A stretch of 64,000 bases of DNA from positions 2,790,001 through 2,854,000 of the forward strand of contig NW_027480423.1 of the NCBI RefSeq assembly GCF_051401765.1, in the 5' to 3' direction. Shown here piece by piece: positions 25,266 to 37,652 of this stretch (within the stretch, counting starts at the first letter, position 1; every line of letters starts with the position of its first letter). Made by a program: the position numbers and the translations under genes. Origin of the DNA: Calliopsis andreniformis (lineage: Eukaryota; Arthropoda; Insecta; Hymenoptera; Andrenidae). The notes beneath the pieces were generated by a model. The model had not been told where the DNA came from. It worked only from the letters and a program-made list of their open reading frames with translations, and did no database searches.

Positions 25266-27440
25266 CCAGTGTGAAAGTTATGGTCACTTCTACGTTCCGG
25301 GCAACCTAGGCTTCACTCTAGGGCGTTGCTCCACCAGATCAAACAGTTAGGGCCTTAGAAGTCAACGCCCGCAGCATAAAATACAAAATAAATAGAAAAG
25401 TTTTTCCATTGTATAAAACGAATAATAGCAACCAGTGTGAAAGTTATGGTCATTTCTACGTTCCGGGCAACCTAGGTTTCACGCTAGGGCGTTGCTCCAA
25501 CAGATTGAATAGTTAGGGCCTTAGAAGTCAACGCCGGAAGCATAAAATGCAATAAAAATACAACAGCTTTTCCATCGTACAAAAGGATTAATTGCAACCA
25601 GTTTGAAAGTGATGGTCATTTCTACGTTCCGGGCAACCTAGGCTTTACTCTAGGGCGTTGCTCCACCAGATCGAATAGTTAGTGCCTTAGAGGTCAACGC
25701 CAGAAGTATAAAATACAATATAAACACAACAGTTTTTCCATCGTATAAAACGAATAATTGCTACCAGTATGGAAATGATGGTCATTTCTATGTTCCGTGC
25801 AACCTAGGCCTCACGCTAGGGCGTTGGTCCACCAGATAGAATTGTTAGGGCCTAAGAAGTCAACGCCAGAAGCATAAGATACAATATAAATATAACAGTT
25901 TTTCCATCATATAACCGGAATAATTGCAACCAGTTTGAATGTGATGGTCATTTCTACGTTCCGGGCAACCTAGGCTTCACTCTATGGCGTTCTTCCACTA
26001 CATCGAATAGCAACGGCCTCAGAAGTCAACGCCTGAAGCATAAAATACAATAAAAGTACAACAGTCTTTCCGTCCTATAACAGGAATAATTGCAACCCTT
26101 GTGAAAGTGATGGACATTTGTACGTTCCAGGCAACCTAGGCTTCACTCTAGGGCGTTGTTCCACCAGATCGAATTGTTAGGGCCTAAGAAGTCAACGCCA
26201 GAAGCATAAGATACAATATAAATATAACAGTTTTTCCATCGTATAGAACGAATAATAGCAACCAGTGTGAAAGTTATGGTCACTTCTACGTTCCGGGCAA
26301 CCTAGGCTTCACTCTAGGGCGTTGCTCCACCAGATCAAACAGTTAGGGCCTTAGAAGTCAACGCCCGCAGCATAAAATACAAAATAAATAGAAAAGTTTT
26401 TCCATTGTATAAAACGAATAATAGCAACCAGTGTGAAAGTTATGGTCATTTCTACGTTCCGGGCAACCTAGGTTTCACGCTAGGGCGTTGCTCCAACAGA
26501 TTGAATAGTTAGGGCCTTAGAAGTCAACGCCGGAAGCATAAAATGCAATAAAAATACAACAGCTTTTCCATCGTACAAAAGGATTAATTGCAACCAGTTT
26601 GAAAGTGATGGTCATTTCTACGTTCCGGGCAACCTAGGCTTTACTCTAGGGCGTTGCTCCACCAGATCGAATAGTTAGTGCCTTAGAGGTCAACGCCAGA
26701 AGTATAAAATACAATATAAACACAACAGTTTTTCCATCGTATAAAACGAATAATTGCTACCAGTATGGAAATGATGGTCATTTCTATGTTCCGTGCAACC
26801 TAGGCCTCACGCTAGGGCGTTGTTCCACCAGACTGAATAGTTAGGGCCTAAGAAATCAACGCCAGAAGCATAAAATACAATATAAATACAACAGTTTTTC
26901 CATCGTATAAAACGAATAATTTCAACCAGTGTGAATGTTATGGTCATTTCTACATTCCGAGCAACCTAGGCTTCACTCTAGGGCGTTGGTCCACCAGATA
27001 GAATTGTTAGGGCCTAAGAAGTCAACGCCAGAAGCATAAGATACAATATAAATATAACAGTTTTTCCATCATATAACCGGAATAATTGCAACCAGTTTGA
27101 ATGTGATGGTCATTTCTACGTTCCGGGCAACCTAGGCTTCACTCTATGGCGTTCTTCCACTACATCGAATAGCAACGGCCTCAGAAGTCAACGCCTGAAG
27201 CATAAAATACAATAAAAGTACAACAGTCTTTCCGTCCTATAACAGGAATAATTGCAACCCTTGTGAAAGTGATGGACATTTGTACGTTCCAGGCAACCTA
27301 GGCTTCACTCTAGGGCGTTGTTCCACCAGATCGAATTGTTAGGGCCTAAGAAGTCAACGCCAGAAGCATAAGATACAATATAAATATAACAGTTTTTCCA
27401 TCGTATAGAACGAATAATAGCAACCAGTGTGAAAGTTATG
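25266..27440 (+). repeat. 6/7-monomer repeat, two tandem copies differing by one monomer
   Basis: 25280-25822 recurs at 26276-26818 (offset 996, 6 x 166; shared GGAAATGATGGTC and TGTTCCGTGCAACC). 25823-26278 recurs at 26985-27440 (offset 1162, 7 x 166; shared GTTGGTCCACCAGATAG). The step of exactly 166 bp means copy 2 carries one extra monomer at 26819-26984. Confidence 0.88.
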
Positions 27441-27892
27441 GTCATTTCTACGTTCCGGGCAACCTAGGCTTCACGCTAGGGCGTTGCTCCAACAGATTGA
27501 ATAGTTAGGGCCTTAGAAGTCAACGCCGGAAGCATAAAATGCAATAAAAATACAACTGTTTATCCATCGTATAAAACGAATAATTGCAACCAGAATGAAA
27601 GTTATGGTCATTTCTAATTTCCGGGCAACCTAGGATTCACCCTAGGGCGTTGCTTCAACAGATTGAATAGTTAGGGCCTTAGAAGTGAACACCCGAAGCA
27701 TAAAATACAAAATAAATAGAACAGTTTTACCATCGTATAAAACGAATAATTGCTACCGGTGTGAAAGTTATGGTCATTTCTATGTTCCGGGCAACCTAGA
27801 CTTCACCCTAGGTCGTTGTTCCACCAGATCGAATTGTTAGGGCCTAAGAAGTCAACGCCAGGAGCATAAGATACAATATAAATAGAACAGTT

Positions 27893-29700
27893 TTTCCATC
27901 GTATAAAAGGATTAATTGCAACCAGTTTGAAAGTGATGGTCACTTCTACGTTCCGGGCAACCTAGGCTTCACTCTAGGGCGTTGCTCCACCAGATCGAAA
28001 AGCTAGGGCCTTAGAAGTCAACGCCCGAAGCATAAAATACAAAGTAAATAGTACAGTTTTTCCATTGTATAAAACGTATAATTGCTACCGGTGTGAAAGT
28101 TATGGTCATTTCTACGTTCCGGGCAACCTAGGCTTCACCCTAGGTCGTTGTTCCGCCAGATGGAATAGTTAGGGCCTTAGAAGTCAACGCCCGAAGTATA
28201 AAATACAGTATAAATACAACAGTTTTTCCATTGTATAGCATAACCAATTGCAACCAGTGCGAAAGTAACGATCATTTCGACGTTTCGGGCGTCCTAGACT
28301 CAACTCTGAGGCGTTGCTCCACCAGATCGAAGAGTTAGGGTCTAAGAAGTCAACACCGGAAGCATAAAATACTATATAAAAACAACAGCTTTTCCATCGT
28401 ATAAAACGAATAATAGCAGCCAGTGTGAAAGTTATGCTCATTTCTACGTTCCGGGCAACCTAGGCTTCACTGTAGGGCGTTGCTCCACCAGATCAAACAG
28501 TTAGGGCCTCAGAAGCCAACGCCCGAAGCATTAAATACAAAATAAATAGAACAGTTTTTCCATCGTATAAAACGAATAATTGCAACCAGTGTGAAAGTTA
28601 TGGTTATTTCTACGTTCCGGGCAACCTATGCTTCACCCCAGGTCGTTGCTCCACCAGGTCGAATAGTTAGGGCCCAAGAAGTGAACGCCAGCAGCATAAA
28701 ATACAATATAAATACAACAGTTCTTCCATCCTATAACAGGAATAATTGCAACCAGTTTGAAAGTGATGGTCATTTCTACGTTCCGGGCAACCTTTACTTC
28801 ACTCTAGGGCGTTGCTCCACCACATCGAATAGCTACGGCCTCAGAAGTCAGCGCCAGAAGCATAAAATACAGTATAAACACAACTGTTTTTCCATCGTAT
28901 AAAACGAATAATTGCTACCAGTATGGAAGTGATGGTCATTTCTACGTTCCGGGCAACCTAGGCCTCACTCTAGGGCGTTGTTCCACCAGATTGAGTAGTT
29001 AGGGCCTAAGAAATCAACGCCAGAAGCATAAAATACAATATAAATATAACAGTTTTTGCATCGTATAAAACGAATAATTTCAACCAGTGTGAATGTTATG
29101 GTCATTTCTACGTTCCGGGCAACCTAGGCTTCACACTAGGGCGTCGATCCACCTGATAGAATAGTTAGTGCCTTAGAAGTCAACGCCAGAAGCATTAAAT
29201 TCAATAAAGATGCAACAGTTTTTCCATCGTATAGCAGGACTAACTGCAAACAGTGAGAAAGTACTGGACATCTCTACGTTCCGGGTAACCTAGGCTTCAC
29301 TCTAGGGCGTTGTTCCACCAGATCGAACAGTTAGGGACTAAGAAGGCAACGCCAGAAGCATAAAATACGATATAAATACAACAGTTTTTCAATCGTATAA
29401 AACGAGTAATTGCAACCAGTACGAAAGTTAACGTCATTTCTACGTTCCGGACAACCTAGGCTTCACCCTAGGGCGTTGCTCCAACAGATTGAATAGTTAG
29501 TGCCTTAGAAGTCAACGCCAGAAGCATAAAATACAATATAAACACAACAGTTTTTCCATCGTATAAAACGAATAATTGCTACCAGTAAGGAAGTGATGGT
29601 CATTTCTACGTTCCGGGCAACCTAGGCCTCACTCTAGGGCGTCGTTCCACCAGATTGAATAGTTAGGGTCTAAGAAATCAACGCCAGAAGCATAAAATAC
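27893..29700 (+). repeat. Long-range duplicated block, copy A (partner 57436-59410)
   Basis: Matches 57436 onward at offset 29543 bp up to about 29500, then at 29709. Markers are AAAGTAAATAGT, the diverged monomer at 28226, GGGCCCAAGAAGTGAACG, CTTCACACTAGGGCG and CAGTGAGAAAGTACTGGACA. The 166 bp step shows one monomer absent here near 29500 but present at 59040-59205. Confidence 0.87.
28226..28391 (+). repeat. Diverged monomer subtype, copy 3 (subfamily II)
   Basis: Same subtype, with subfamily II markers: GCATAACCAATTGC instead of GCATGACC, and GGGCGTCCTAGACTCAACTC instead of GGGCATCCTAGACCTAACTC. It sits in the 27.9-29.7 kb block whose partner is at 57.4-59.4 kb. Confidence 0.9.
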
Positions 29701-31300
29701 AATATAAATATAACAGTTTTTCCATCGTATAAAACGAATAATTTCAACCAGTGTGAAAGTTGTGATCATTTCTACTTTCCGGGCAACCTAGGCTACACCC
29801 TAGGGCGTTGCTCCAACAGATTGAATAGTTAGGGCCTTAGAAGTCCATGGCCGAAGCATAAAATACTATAAAAATACAACAGTTTTTCCATCGTATAAAA
29901 GGATTAATTGCAACCAGCTTGAATGTGATGGTCATTTCTGCGTTCCGGGCAACCTAGGCTTCACTCTACGGCGTTGTCCCACCAGATCGAGTAGTTAGGG
30001 CCTAAGAAGTCAGCGCCAGAAGCATAAAATACAATATAAATATAACAGTTTTTCCATCGTATAAAACGAGTAATTGCAACCAGTACGAAAGTTAACGTCA
30101 TTTCTGTGTTCCGGGCAACCTAGGCTTCACCCTAGGGCGTTGCTCCAACAGATTGAATAGTTAGGGCCTTAGAAGTCAACGCCGGAAGCATAAAATGCAA
30201 TAAAAATACATCAGTTTTTCCATCGTATAAAAGGATTAATTGCAACCAGTTTGAAAGTGATGGTCACTTCTACGTTCCGGGCATCCTAGGCTTTACTCTA
30301 GGGCGTTGCTCCACCAGATCAAATAGGTAGGTCCTTAGAAGTCAACGCCCGAAGCATAAAATACAAAATAAATAGAACAGTTTTTCCATTGTATAAAACG
30401 TATAATTTCTACCGGTGTGAAAGTTATGGTCATTTCTACGTTCCGGGCAACCTAGGCTTCACCCTAGGGCGTTGCTGCACCACGTCGAATAGCTACGGCC
30501 TTAGAAGTCAACGCCAGAAGCATAAAATACAGTATAAATACAACAGTTTTTCCATTGTATAGCATGACCAATTGCAACCAGTGCGAAAGAAACGATCATT
30601 TCGACGTTTCGAGCATCCTAGACTTAACTCTGAGGCGTTGCTCCACCAGATCGAAGAGTTAGGGTCTAAGAAGTCAACACCGGAAGCATGAAATACAATA
30701 TAAAAACAACAGCTTTTCCATCGTAGAAAACGGATAATTGCAACCTGTGTGAAAGTTATGGTGATTCCTACGTTCCGGGCAACCTAGGCTTCACCCTAGG
30801 GCGTTGCTCCAACAGATCGAGTAGTTAGTGCCTTAGAAGTCAACGGCCGAAGCATAAAATACAAAATAAATAGAACTGTTTTTCCATCGTATAAAACGAA
30901 TAATTGCTACCGGTGTGAAAGTTATTTCCATTTCTACGTTCCGGGCAACCTAGGCATCACCATAGGGCGTTGTTCCACCAGATGGAATAGTTAGGGCCTA
31001 CGAAGTCAACGCCAGAAGCATAAAATACGATATAAGTACAACGGTTTTTCCACCTTATAAAATGTATAATTGCAAACATTGCGAAAGTAATGGTCATTTC
31101 TACGTTCCGGGCAACCTAGGCGTCACTCTAGTGCGTTGTTCCACCACATCTAGTAGCTACGGCCTTAGACGTCAACGCCCGAAGCATAAAATACAAAATA
31201 AATAGAACAGTTTTTCCATCGTATAAAACGAATAATTGCTACCGGTGTGAAAGTTATGGTCATTTCTACGTTCCGGGCAACCTAGACTTCACCCTAGGGC
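29701..31300 (+). repeat. Mosaic satellite monomers between duplicated blocks
   Basis: About ten monomers, including the diverged copy at 30550. 30860-31180 resembles 8940-9290, and 29740-29940 resembles about 61600-61800 (GAAAGTTGTG, CTACTTTCCGGGC, GGCCGAAGC). No other content. Confidence 0.8.
30550..30715 (+). repeat. Diverged monomer subtype, copy 4 (subfamily I variant)
   Basis: Carries the subfamily I markers GCATGACC and CATCCTAGAC, with private changes GAAAGAAACG and TTTCGAGCATCC. It is more diverged from copies 1 and 2 than they are from each other, which suggests an older branch. Confidence 0.88.
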
Positions 31301-33198
31301 GTCGCTCCAACAGATTGAATAGATAGGGCCTTAGAAGCCAACGCCCGACGCATAGAATGCAATAAAAATGCAACAGTTTTTCCATCCTATAAAAGGATTA
31401 TTTGCAACCAGTTTGAAAGTGATGGTCATTTCGACGTTCCGGGCAACCTAGGCTTCACCCTAGGGCGTTGTTCCACCAGATGGAATAGTCAGGGCATAAG
31501 ATAAGAAGTCAACGCCAGAAGCATAAAATACGGTATAAATACAACAGCTTTTCCATCGCATAAAACGAATAATAGCAAATAGTGTGAAACTTATGGGCAT
31601 TTCTACGTTCCGGGCAACCTAGGCTTCACTCTACGGCGTTGTTCCACCAGATCGAATAGTTAGTGCCTAAGAAGTCAGCGCCAGAAGCATAAAATACAAT
31701 ATACATATAACAGTTTTTCCATCGTATAAAACGAATAATAGCAACCAGTGTGAAAGTTATGGTCATTCCTACGTTCCGGGCAACCTAGGCTTCACCCTAT
31801 GGCGTTGCTCCACCACATCTAATAGCTACGGCCTTAGACGTCAACGACAGAAGCATAAAATACAAAATAAATAGAACAGTTTTTCCATCGTATAAAACGA
31901 ATAATTGCTACCGGTGTGAAAGCTGTGGTCATTTCTACGTTCCGGGCAACCTAGGCTTCACCATATGGCGTTGTTCCACCTGATGGAATAGTTAGGGCAT
32001 AAGAAGTCAACGCCAGAAGCGTAAAATACAATATAAATACAACAGTTTTTCAATCGTATAAAACGAGTAATTGCAACCAGTACGAAAGTTAACGTCATTT
32101 CTATGTTCCGCGCAACCTAGGCTTCACCCTAGGGCGTTGCTCCAACAGGTTGAATAGTTAGGGCCTTAGAAGTCAACGCCGGAAGCATAAAATGCAATAA
32201 AAATACATCAGTTTTTCCATCGTATAAAAGGATTAATTGCAAACAGTTCGAATGTGATGGTCACTTCTACGTTCCGGGCAACCTAGGCTTTACTCTAGGG
32301 CGTTGTTCCACCAGATCGAATTGTTAGGGCCTAAGAAGTCAACGCCAGAAGCATAAGATACAATATATATATAACAGTTTTTCCATCGTATAGAACGAAT
32401 AATAGCATCCAGTGTGAAAGTTATGGTCATTTCTACGTTCCGGGCAACCTAGGCTTCACTCTAGGGCGTTGCTCCAACAGATCGAATAGTTAGGGCTTTA
32501 GAAGTCAACGCCGGAAGCATAAAATGCAATAAAAATTCAACAGTTTTTCCATCGTATAACAGGAATATTTGCAACCAGTTTGAAAGTGATGGTAATTGCT
32601 ACGTTCCGGGCAACTTAGGCTTCACTCTAGGGCGTTGCTTCAACAGATTGAATATTTAGGGCCTTAGAAGTCAACGCCCGAAGCATAAAATACAAAATAT
32701 ATAGAACAGTTTTTCCATCGTATAAAACGAATAATTGCTACCGGTGTGAAAGTTATGGTCATTTCTACGTTCCGGGCAACCTAGGCTTTACCATAGGGCG
32801 TTGTTCCACCAGATGGAATAGTTAGGGCATAAGAAGTCAACGCCAGGAGCATAAAATTCAATAAAGATGCAACAGCTTTTCCATCATATAAAACGAATAA
32901 TTGCAACCAGTATGAAAGCTATGGTCATTTCTACTTCACGGGCAACCTAGGCTACACCCTAGGGCGTTGTTCCTACAGATTGAATAGTTAGGGCCTTAGA
33001 AGTCAATGCCCGAAGCATAAAATGCAATAAAAATAAAACAGTTTTTCCATCATATAACAGGAATATTTGCAACCACTTTGAAAGTGATGGTCACTTCTAC
33101 GTTCCGGGCAACCTAGGCTTCACTCTAGGGCGTTGCTCCACCAGATCGAATAGCTAGGGCCTTAGACGTCAACGCCCGAAGCATAAAATACAAAGTAA
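31301..33198 (+). repeat. Three-copy ~2 kb block, copy C, lacking one monomer
   Basis: Counterpart of 2744-4807, with ATAAGATAAG at 31496-31505. The offset to copy A changes from 28557 to 28391, exactly 166 bp, at about 32830: the monomer marked by TTTCGATCGTGTAAAACG is missing. That monomer is present in the related stretch at 37.5 kb. Confidence 0.88.
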
Positions 33199-36100
33199 AT
33201 AGTACAGTTTTTCCATTGTATAAAACGTATAATTGCTACCGGTGTGAATGTTATGGTCATTTCTACGTTCCGGGCAACCTAGGCTTCACCCCAGGTCGTT
33301 GTTCCACCAGATGGAATAGTTAGGGCCTTAGAAGTCAACGCCCGAAGTATAAAATACAAAATAAATAGAACAGTTTTTCCATCGTATAAAACTAATAATT
33401 TCAACCAGTGTGAAAGTAATGGACATTTCTACGTTCCGGACAACCTAGGCTTCACTCTAGGGCGTTGCTCCACCACATCGAATGGCTACGGCCTTAGAAG
33501 CCAACGCCAGAAGCATAAAATAGAATAAATATACAAGAGCTTTTCCATCGTATATCAGGAATAATTACAACCAGTGTGAAAGTGATGGTCATTTCTACGT
33601 TCCGGGCAACGTAGGATTCACTCTAGGGTGTTGTTCCAACAGATCGAACACTTAGGGCCTAAGAAGACACCGCCAGAAGCATAAAATACAATATAAATAT
33701 AACAGTTTTTCCATCGTGTAAAACGAATAATTGCTGCCGGTGTGAAAATTATGGTCATTTCTACATTCCGAGCAACCTAGGCTACACTCTAGGGCGTTGA
33801 TCCACCAGATAGAATAGTTAGGGCCTTAGAAGTCAACGCCAGAAGCATAAAATTCAATAAAGATGCAACAGTTTTTCCATCGTATAGCAGGAATAATTGC
33901 AAACTGTGTGAAAGTACTGGTCATTTCTACGTTCCGGGTAACCTAGGCTTCACTCTAGGGCGTTGCTCCACCAGATCGAAAAGTTACGGCCCAAGAAGTC
34001 AACGCCAGAAGCATAAAATACGATATAAATACAACAGTTTTTCCATCGTATAAAACGAATAATTGCAACCAGTGTGAAAGTTATGGTCATCCCTACGTTC
34101 CTGGCAACCTAGGCTTCAGCCCAGGTCGTTGTTCCACCAGATCGAATAGTTAGGGCCTAAGAAGTGAACGCCAGCAGCATAAAATACAATAAAAATACAA
34201 CAGTCTTTCCGTCCTATAACAGGAATAATTGCATCCCGTGTGAAAGTGATGGTCATTTGGACGTACCAGGCAACCTAGGCTTCACTCTAGGGCGTTGTTC
34301 CACCAGATCGAATTGTTAGGGCCTAAGAAGTCAACGCCAGAAGCATAAGATACAATATAAATATAACAGTTTTTCCATCGTATAGAACGAATAATAGCAA
34401 CCAGTGTGAAAGTTATGGTCACTTCTACGTTCCGGGCAACCTAGGCTTCACTCTAGGGCGTTGCTCCACCAGATCAAACAGTTAGGGCCTTAGAAGTCAA
34501 CGCCCGAAGCATAAAATACAAAATAAATAGAACAGTTTTTCCATTGTATAAAACGAATAATAGCAACCAGTGTGAAAGTTATGGTCATTTCTACGTTCCG
34601 GTCAACCTAGGTTTCACTCTAGGGCGTTGCTCCAACAGATTGAATAGTTAGGGCCTTAGAAGTCAACGCCGGAAGCATAAAATGCAATAAAAATACAACA
34701 GCTTTTCCATCGTACAAAGGATTAATTGCAACCAGTTTGAAAGTGATGGTCATTTCTACGTTCCGGGCAACCTAGGCTTTACTCTAGGGCGTTGCTCCAC
34801 CAGATCGAATAGTTAGTGCCTTAGAAGTCAACGCCAGAAGCATAAAACACAATATAAATACAACAGTTTTTCCATCGTATAAAACGAATAATTTCAACCA
34901 GTGTGAATGTTATGGTCATTTCTACATTCCGAGCAACCTAGGCTTCACTCTAGGGCGTTGGTCCACCAGATAGAATAGTTAGGGCCTAAGAAGGCAACGC
35001 CAGAAGCATAAAATACAATATAAATATAACAGTTTTTCCTCCGTATAGCAGGAATAACTGCAAACAGTGTGAAAGTACTGGTCATTTCTACGTTCCGGGT
35101 AACGTAGGCTTCACTCTAGGGCGATGTTCCACCAGATCGAACAGTTAGGGCCTAAGAAGGCAACGCCAGAAGCATAAAATACAATATAAATATAACAGTT
35201 TTTCCTCCGTATAAAACGAATAATAGCAACCAGTGTGAAAGTTATGGTCATTTCTACGTTCCGGGCAACCTAGGCTTCACCCCAGGTCGTTGTTCCACCA
35301 GATCGAACAGTTAGGGCCAAAGAAGTGAACGCCAGCAGCATAAAATACAATATAAATACAACAGTTCTTCCATCATATAAAACGAATAATTGCAACCAGT
35401 ATGATAGTAATGGTCATTTCTACGTTCCGGGCAAAATAGGCTACACTCTATGGCGTTGTTCCACCAGATCGAATTGTTAGGGCCTAAGAAGTCAACGCCA
35501 GAAGCATAAGATACAATATAAATATAACAGTTTTTCCATCATATAACCGGAATAATTGCAACCAGTTTGAAAGTGATGGTCATTTCTACGTTCCGGGCAA
35601 CCTTGGCTTCACTCTAGGGCGTTGCTCCACCAGATCGAATAGTTAGGGCCTTAGAAGTCAACGCCAGAAGCATAAAATTCAATAAAGATGCAACAGTTTT
35701 TCCATCGTATAGCAGGAATAACTGCAAACAGTGTGAAAGTACTGGTCATTTCTACGTTCCGGGTAACCTAGGCTTCACTCTAGGGCGATGTTCCACCAGA
35801 TCGAACAGTTAGGGCCTAAGAAGGCAACGCGAGAAGCATAAAATGCAATATAAATATAACAGCTTTTCCTCCGTATAAAACGAATAATAGCAACCAGTGT
35901 GAAAGTTATGGTCATTTCTACGTTCCGGGCAACCTAGGCTTCACCCCAGGTCGTTGTTCCACCAGATCGAATAGTTAGGGCCAAAGAAGTGAACGCCAGC
36001 AGCATAAAATACAATATAAATACAACAGTTCTTCCATCATATAAAACGAATAATTGCAACCAGTATGATAGTAATGGTCATTTCTACGTTCCGGGCAAAA

Positions 36101-36310
36101 TAGGCTACACTCTATGGCGTTGTTCCACCAGATCGAATTGTTAGGGCCTAAGAAGTCAACGCCAGAAGCATAAGATACAATATAAATATAACAGTTTTTC
36201 CATCATATAACCGGAATAATTGCAACCAGTTTGAAAGTGATGGTCATTTCTACGTTCCGGGCAACCTTGGCTTCACTCTAGGGCGTTGCTCCACCAGATC
36301 GAATAGTTAG
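32841..36310 (+). repeat. 3.47 kb duplication (about 21 monomers), copy A
   Basis: Matches 37653-41122 at an unchanging offset of 4812 bp (checked at 32841, 33191, 35314, 35432, 35978 and 36096), so no net indel separates the copies. By eye there are only scattered substitutions, such as CTTCACCCCAGG against CTTCAGCCCAGG near 33290 and AACGTAGG against AACCTAGG near 35104. Confidence 0.92.
35314..36310 (+). repeat. 664 bp tetramer higher-order repeat at 35.3 kb
   Basis: The same tetramer as at 16 kb: the phrase GGGCCAAAGAAG is at 35314 and 35978, and CAAAATAGG at 35432 and 36096. It breaks in its second unit where CCAGAATCATAAAATAC replaces CCAGAAGCATAAAATTC. Confidence 0.9.
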
Positions 36311-36326
36311 GGCCTTAGAAGTCAAC

Positions 36327-37338
36327 GCCAGAATCATAAAATACAATGAAGGTGCAACAGCTTTTCTATCGTATTAAACGAATAATTTCAACCAGTGTGA
36401 ATGTTATGGTCATTTCTACGTTCCGGGCAACCTTGGCTTCACTCTAGGGCGTTGCTCCACCAGATCGAATAGTTAGTGCCTTAGAAGTCAACGCCAGAAG
36501 CATAACATACAATATAAATACAACAGTTTTTCCAACGTATAAAACGAATAATTGCAACCAGTATGATAGTTATTGTCATTTCTACGTTCCGGGCAACCTA
36601 GGCTTCACTCTATGGCGTTCTTCCACTACATCGAATAGCAACGGCCTCAGAAGTCAACGCCTGAAGCATAAAATACAATAAAAGTACAACAGTCTTTCCG
36701 TCCTATAACAGGAATAATTGCAACCCTTGTGAAAGTGATGGTCATTTGTACGTTCCAGGCAACCTAGGCTTCACGCTAGGGCGTTGTTCCACCAGATCGA
36801 ACTATTAGGGCCTAAGAAGTCAACGCCAGAAGCATAAGATACAATATAAATATAACAGTTTTTCCATCGTATAGAACGAATAATAGCAACCAGTGTGAAA
36901 CTTATGGTCACTTCTACGTTCCGGGCAACCTAGGCTTCACTCTAGGGCGTTGCTCCACCAGATCAAACAGTTAGAGCCTTGAAGTCAACGCCCGAAGCAT
37001 AAAATGCAAAATAAATAGAACAGTTTTTCCAATGTATAAAACGAATAATAGCAACCAGTGTGAAAGTTATGGTCATTTCTACGCTCCGGGCAACCTAGGC
37101 TTCACGCTAGGGCGTTGCTCCAACAGATTGAATAGTTAGGGCCTTAGAAGTCAACGCCAGAAGCATAAGATACAATATAAATATAACAGGTTTTCCATCA
37201 TATAACCGGAATAATTGCAACCAGTTTGAAAGTGATGGTCATTTCTACGTTCCGGGCAACCTTGGCTTCACTCTAGGGCGTTGTTCCACCAGATCGAATT
37301 GTTAGGGCCTAAGAAGTCAACGCCAGAAGCATAAGATA
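36327..37338 (+). repeat. Third-site copy of the 20.6-21.6 kb segment
   Basis: About six monomers matching 20555-21566 at offset 15772, including the TTAGAGCCTTGAAGTC 2 bp deletion. It is wedged between the two 3.5 kb copies (32841-36310 and 37653-41122) and joins the next block at GATACAAAATATATAG, a chimeric monomer. Confidence 0.85.
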
Positions 37339-37652
37339 CAAAATATATAGAACAGTTTTTCCATCGTATAAAACGAATAATTGCTACCGGTGTGAAAGTT
37401 ATGGTCATTTCTACGTTCCGGGCAACCTAGGCTTTACCATAGGGCGTTGTTCCACCAGATGGAATAGTTAGGGCATAAGAAGTCAACGCCAGAAGCATAA
37501 AATACAATATAAATATAACTGTTTTTCGATCGTGTAAAACGAATAATTTCATCCAGTGTGAATGTTATGGTCATTTCTACATTCCGAGCAACCTAGGCTT
37601 CACTCTAGGTCGTTGATCCACCAGATAGAATAGTGAGGGCCTTAGAAGTCAA

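Larger units (their letters stand above)
24073..25735 (+). repeat. Expanded second copy of the 22.7 kb repeat (10 monomers)
   Basis: The first part matches 22745-23440 and the last part 23440-24072; between them (about 24770-25100) lie two monomers absent from the first copy, including the GTCCAATTC variant at 24740. The two copies therefore differ by insertion or loss of exactly two monomers. Confidence 0.85.
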
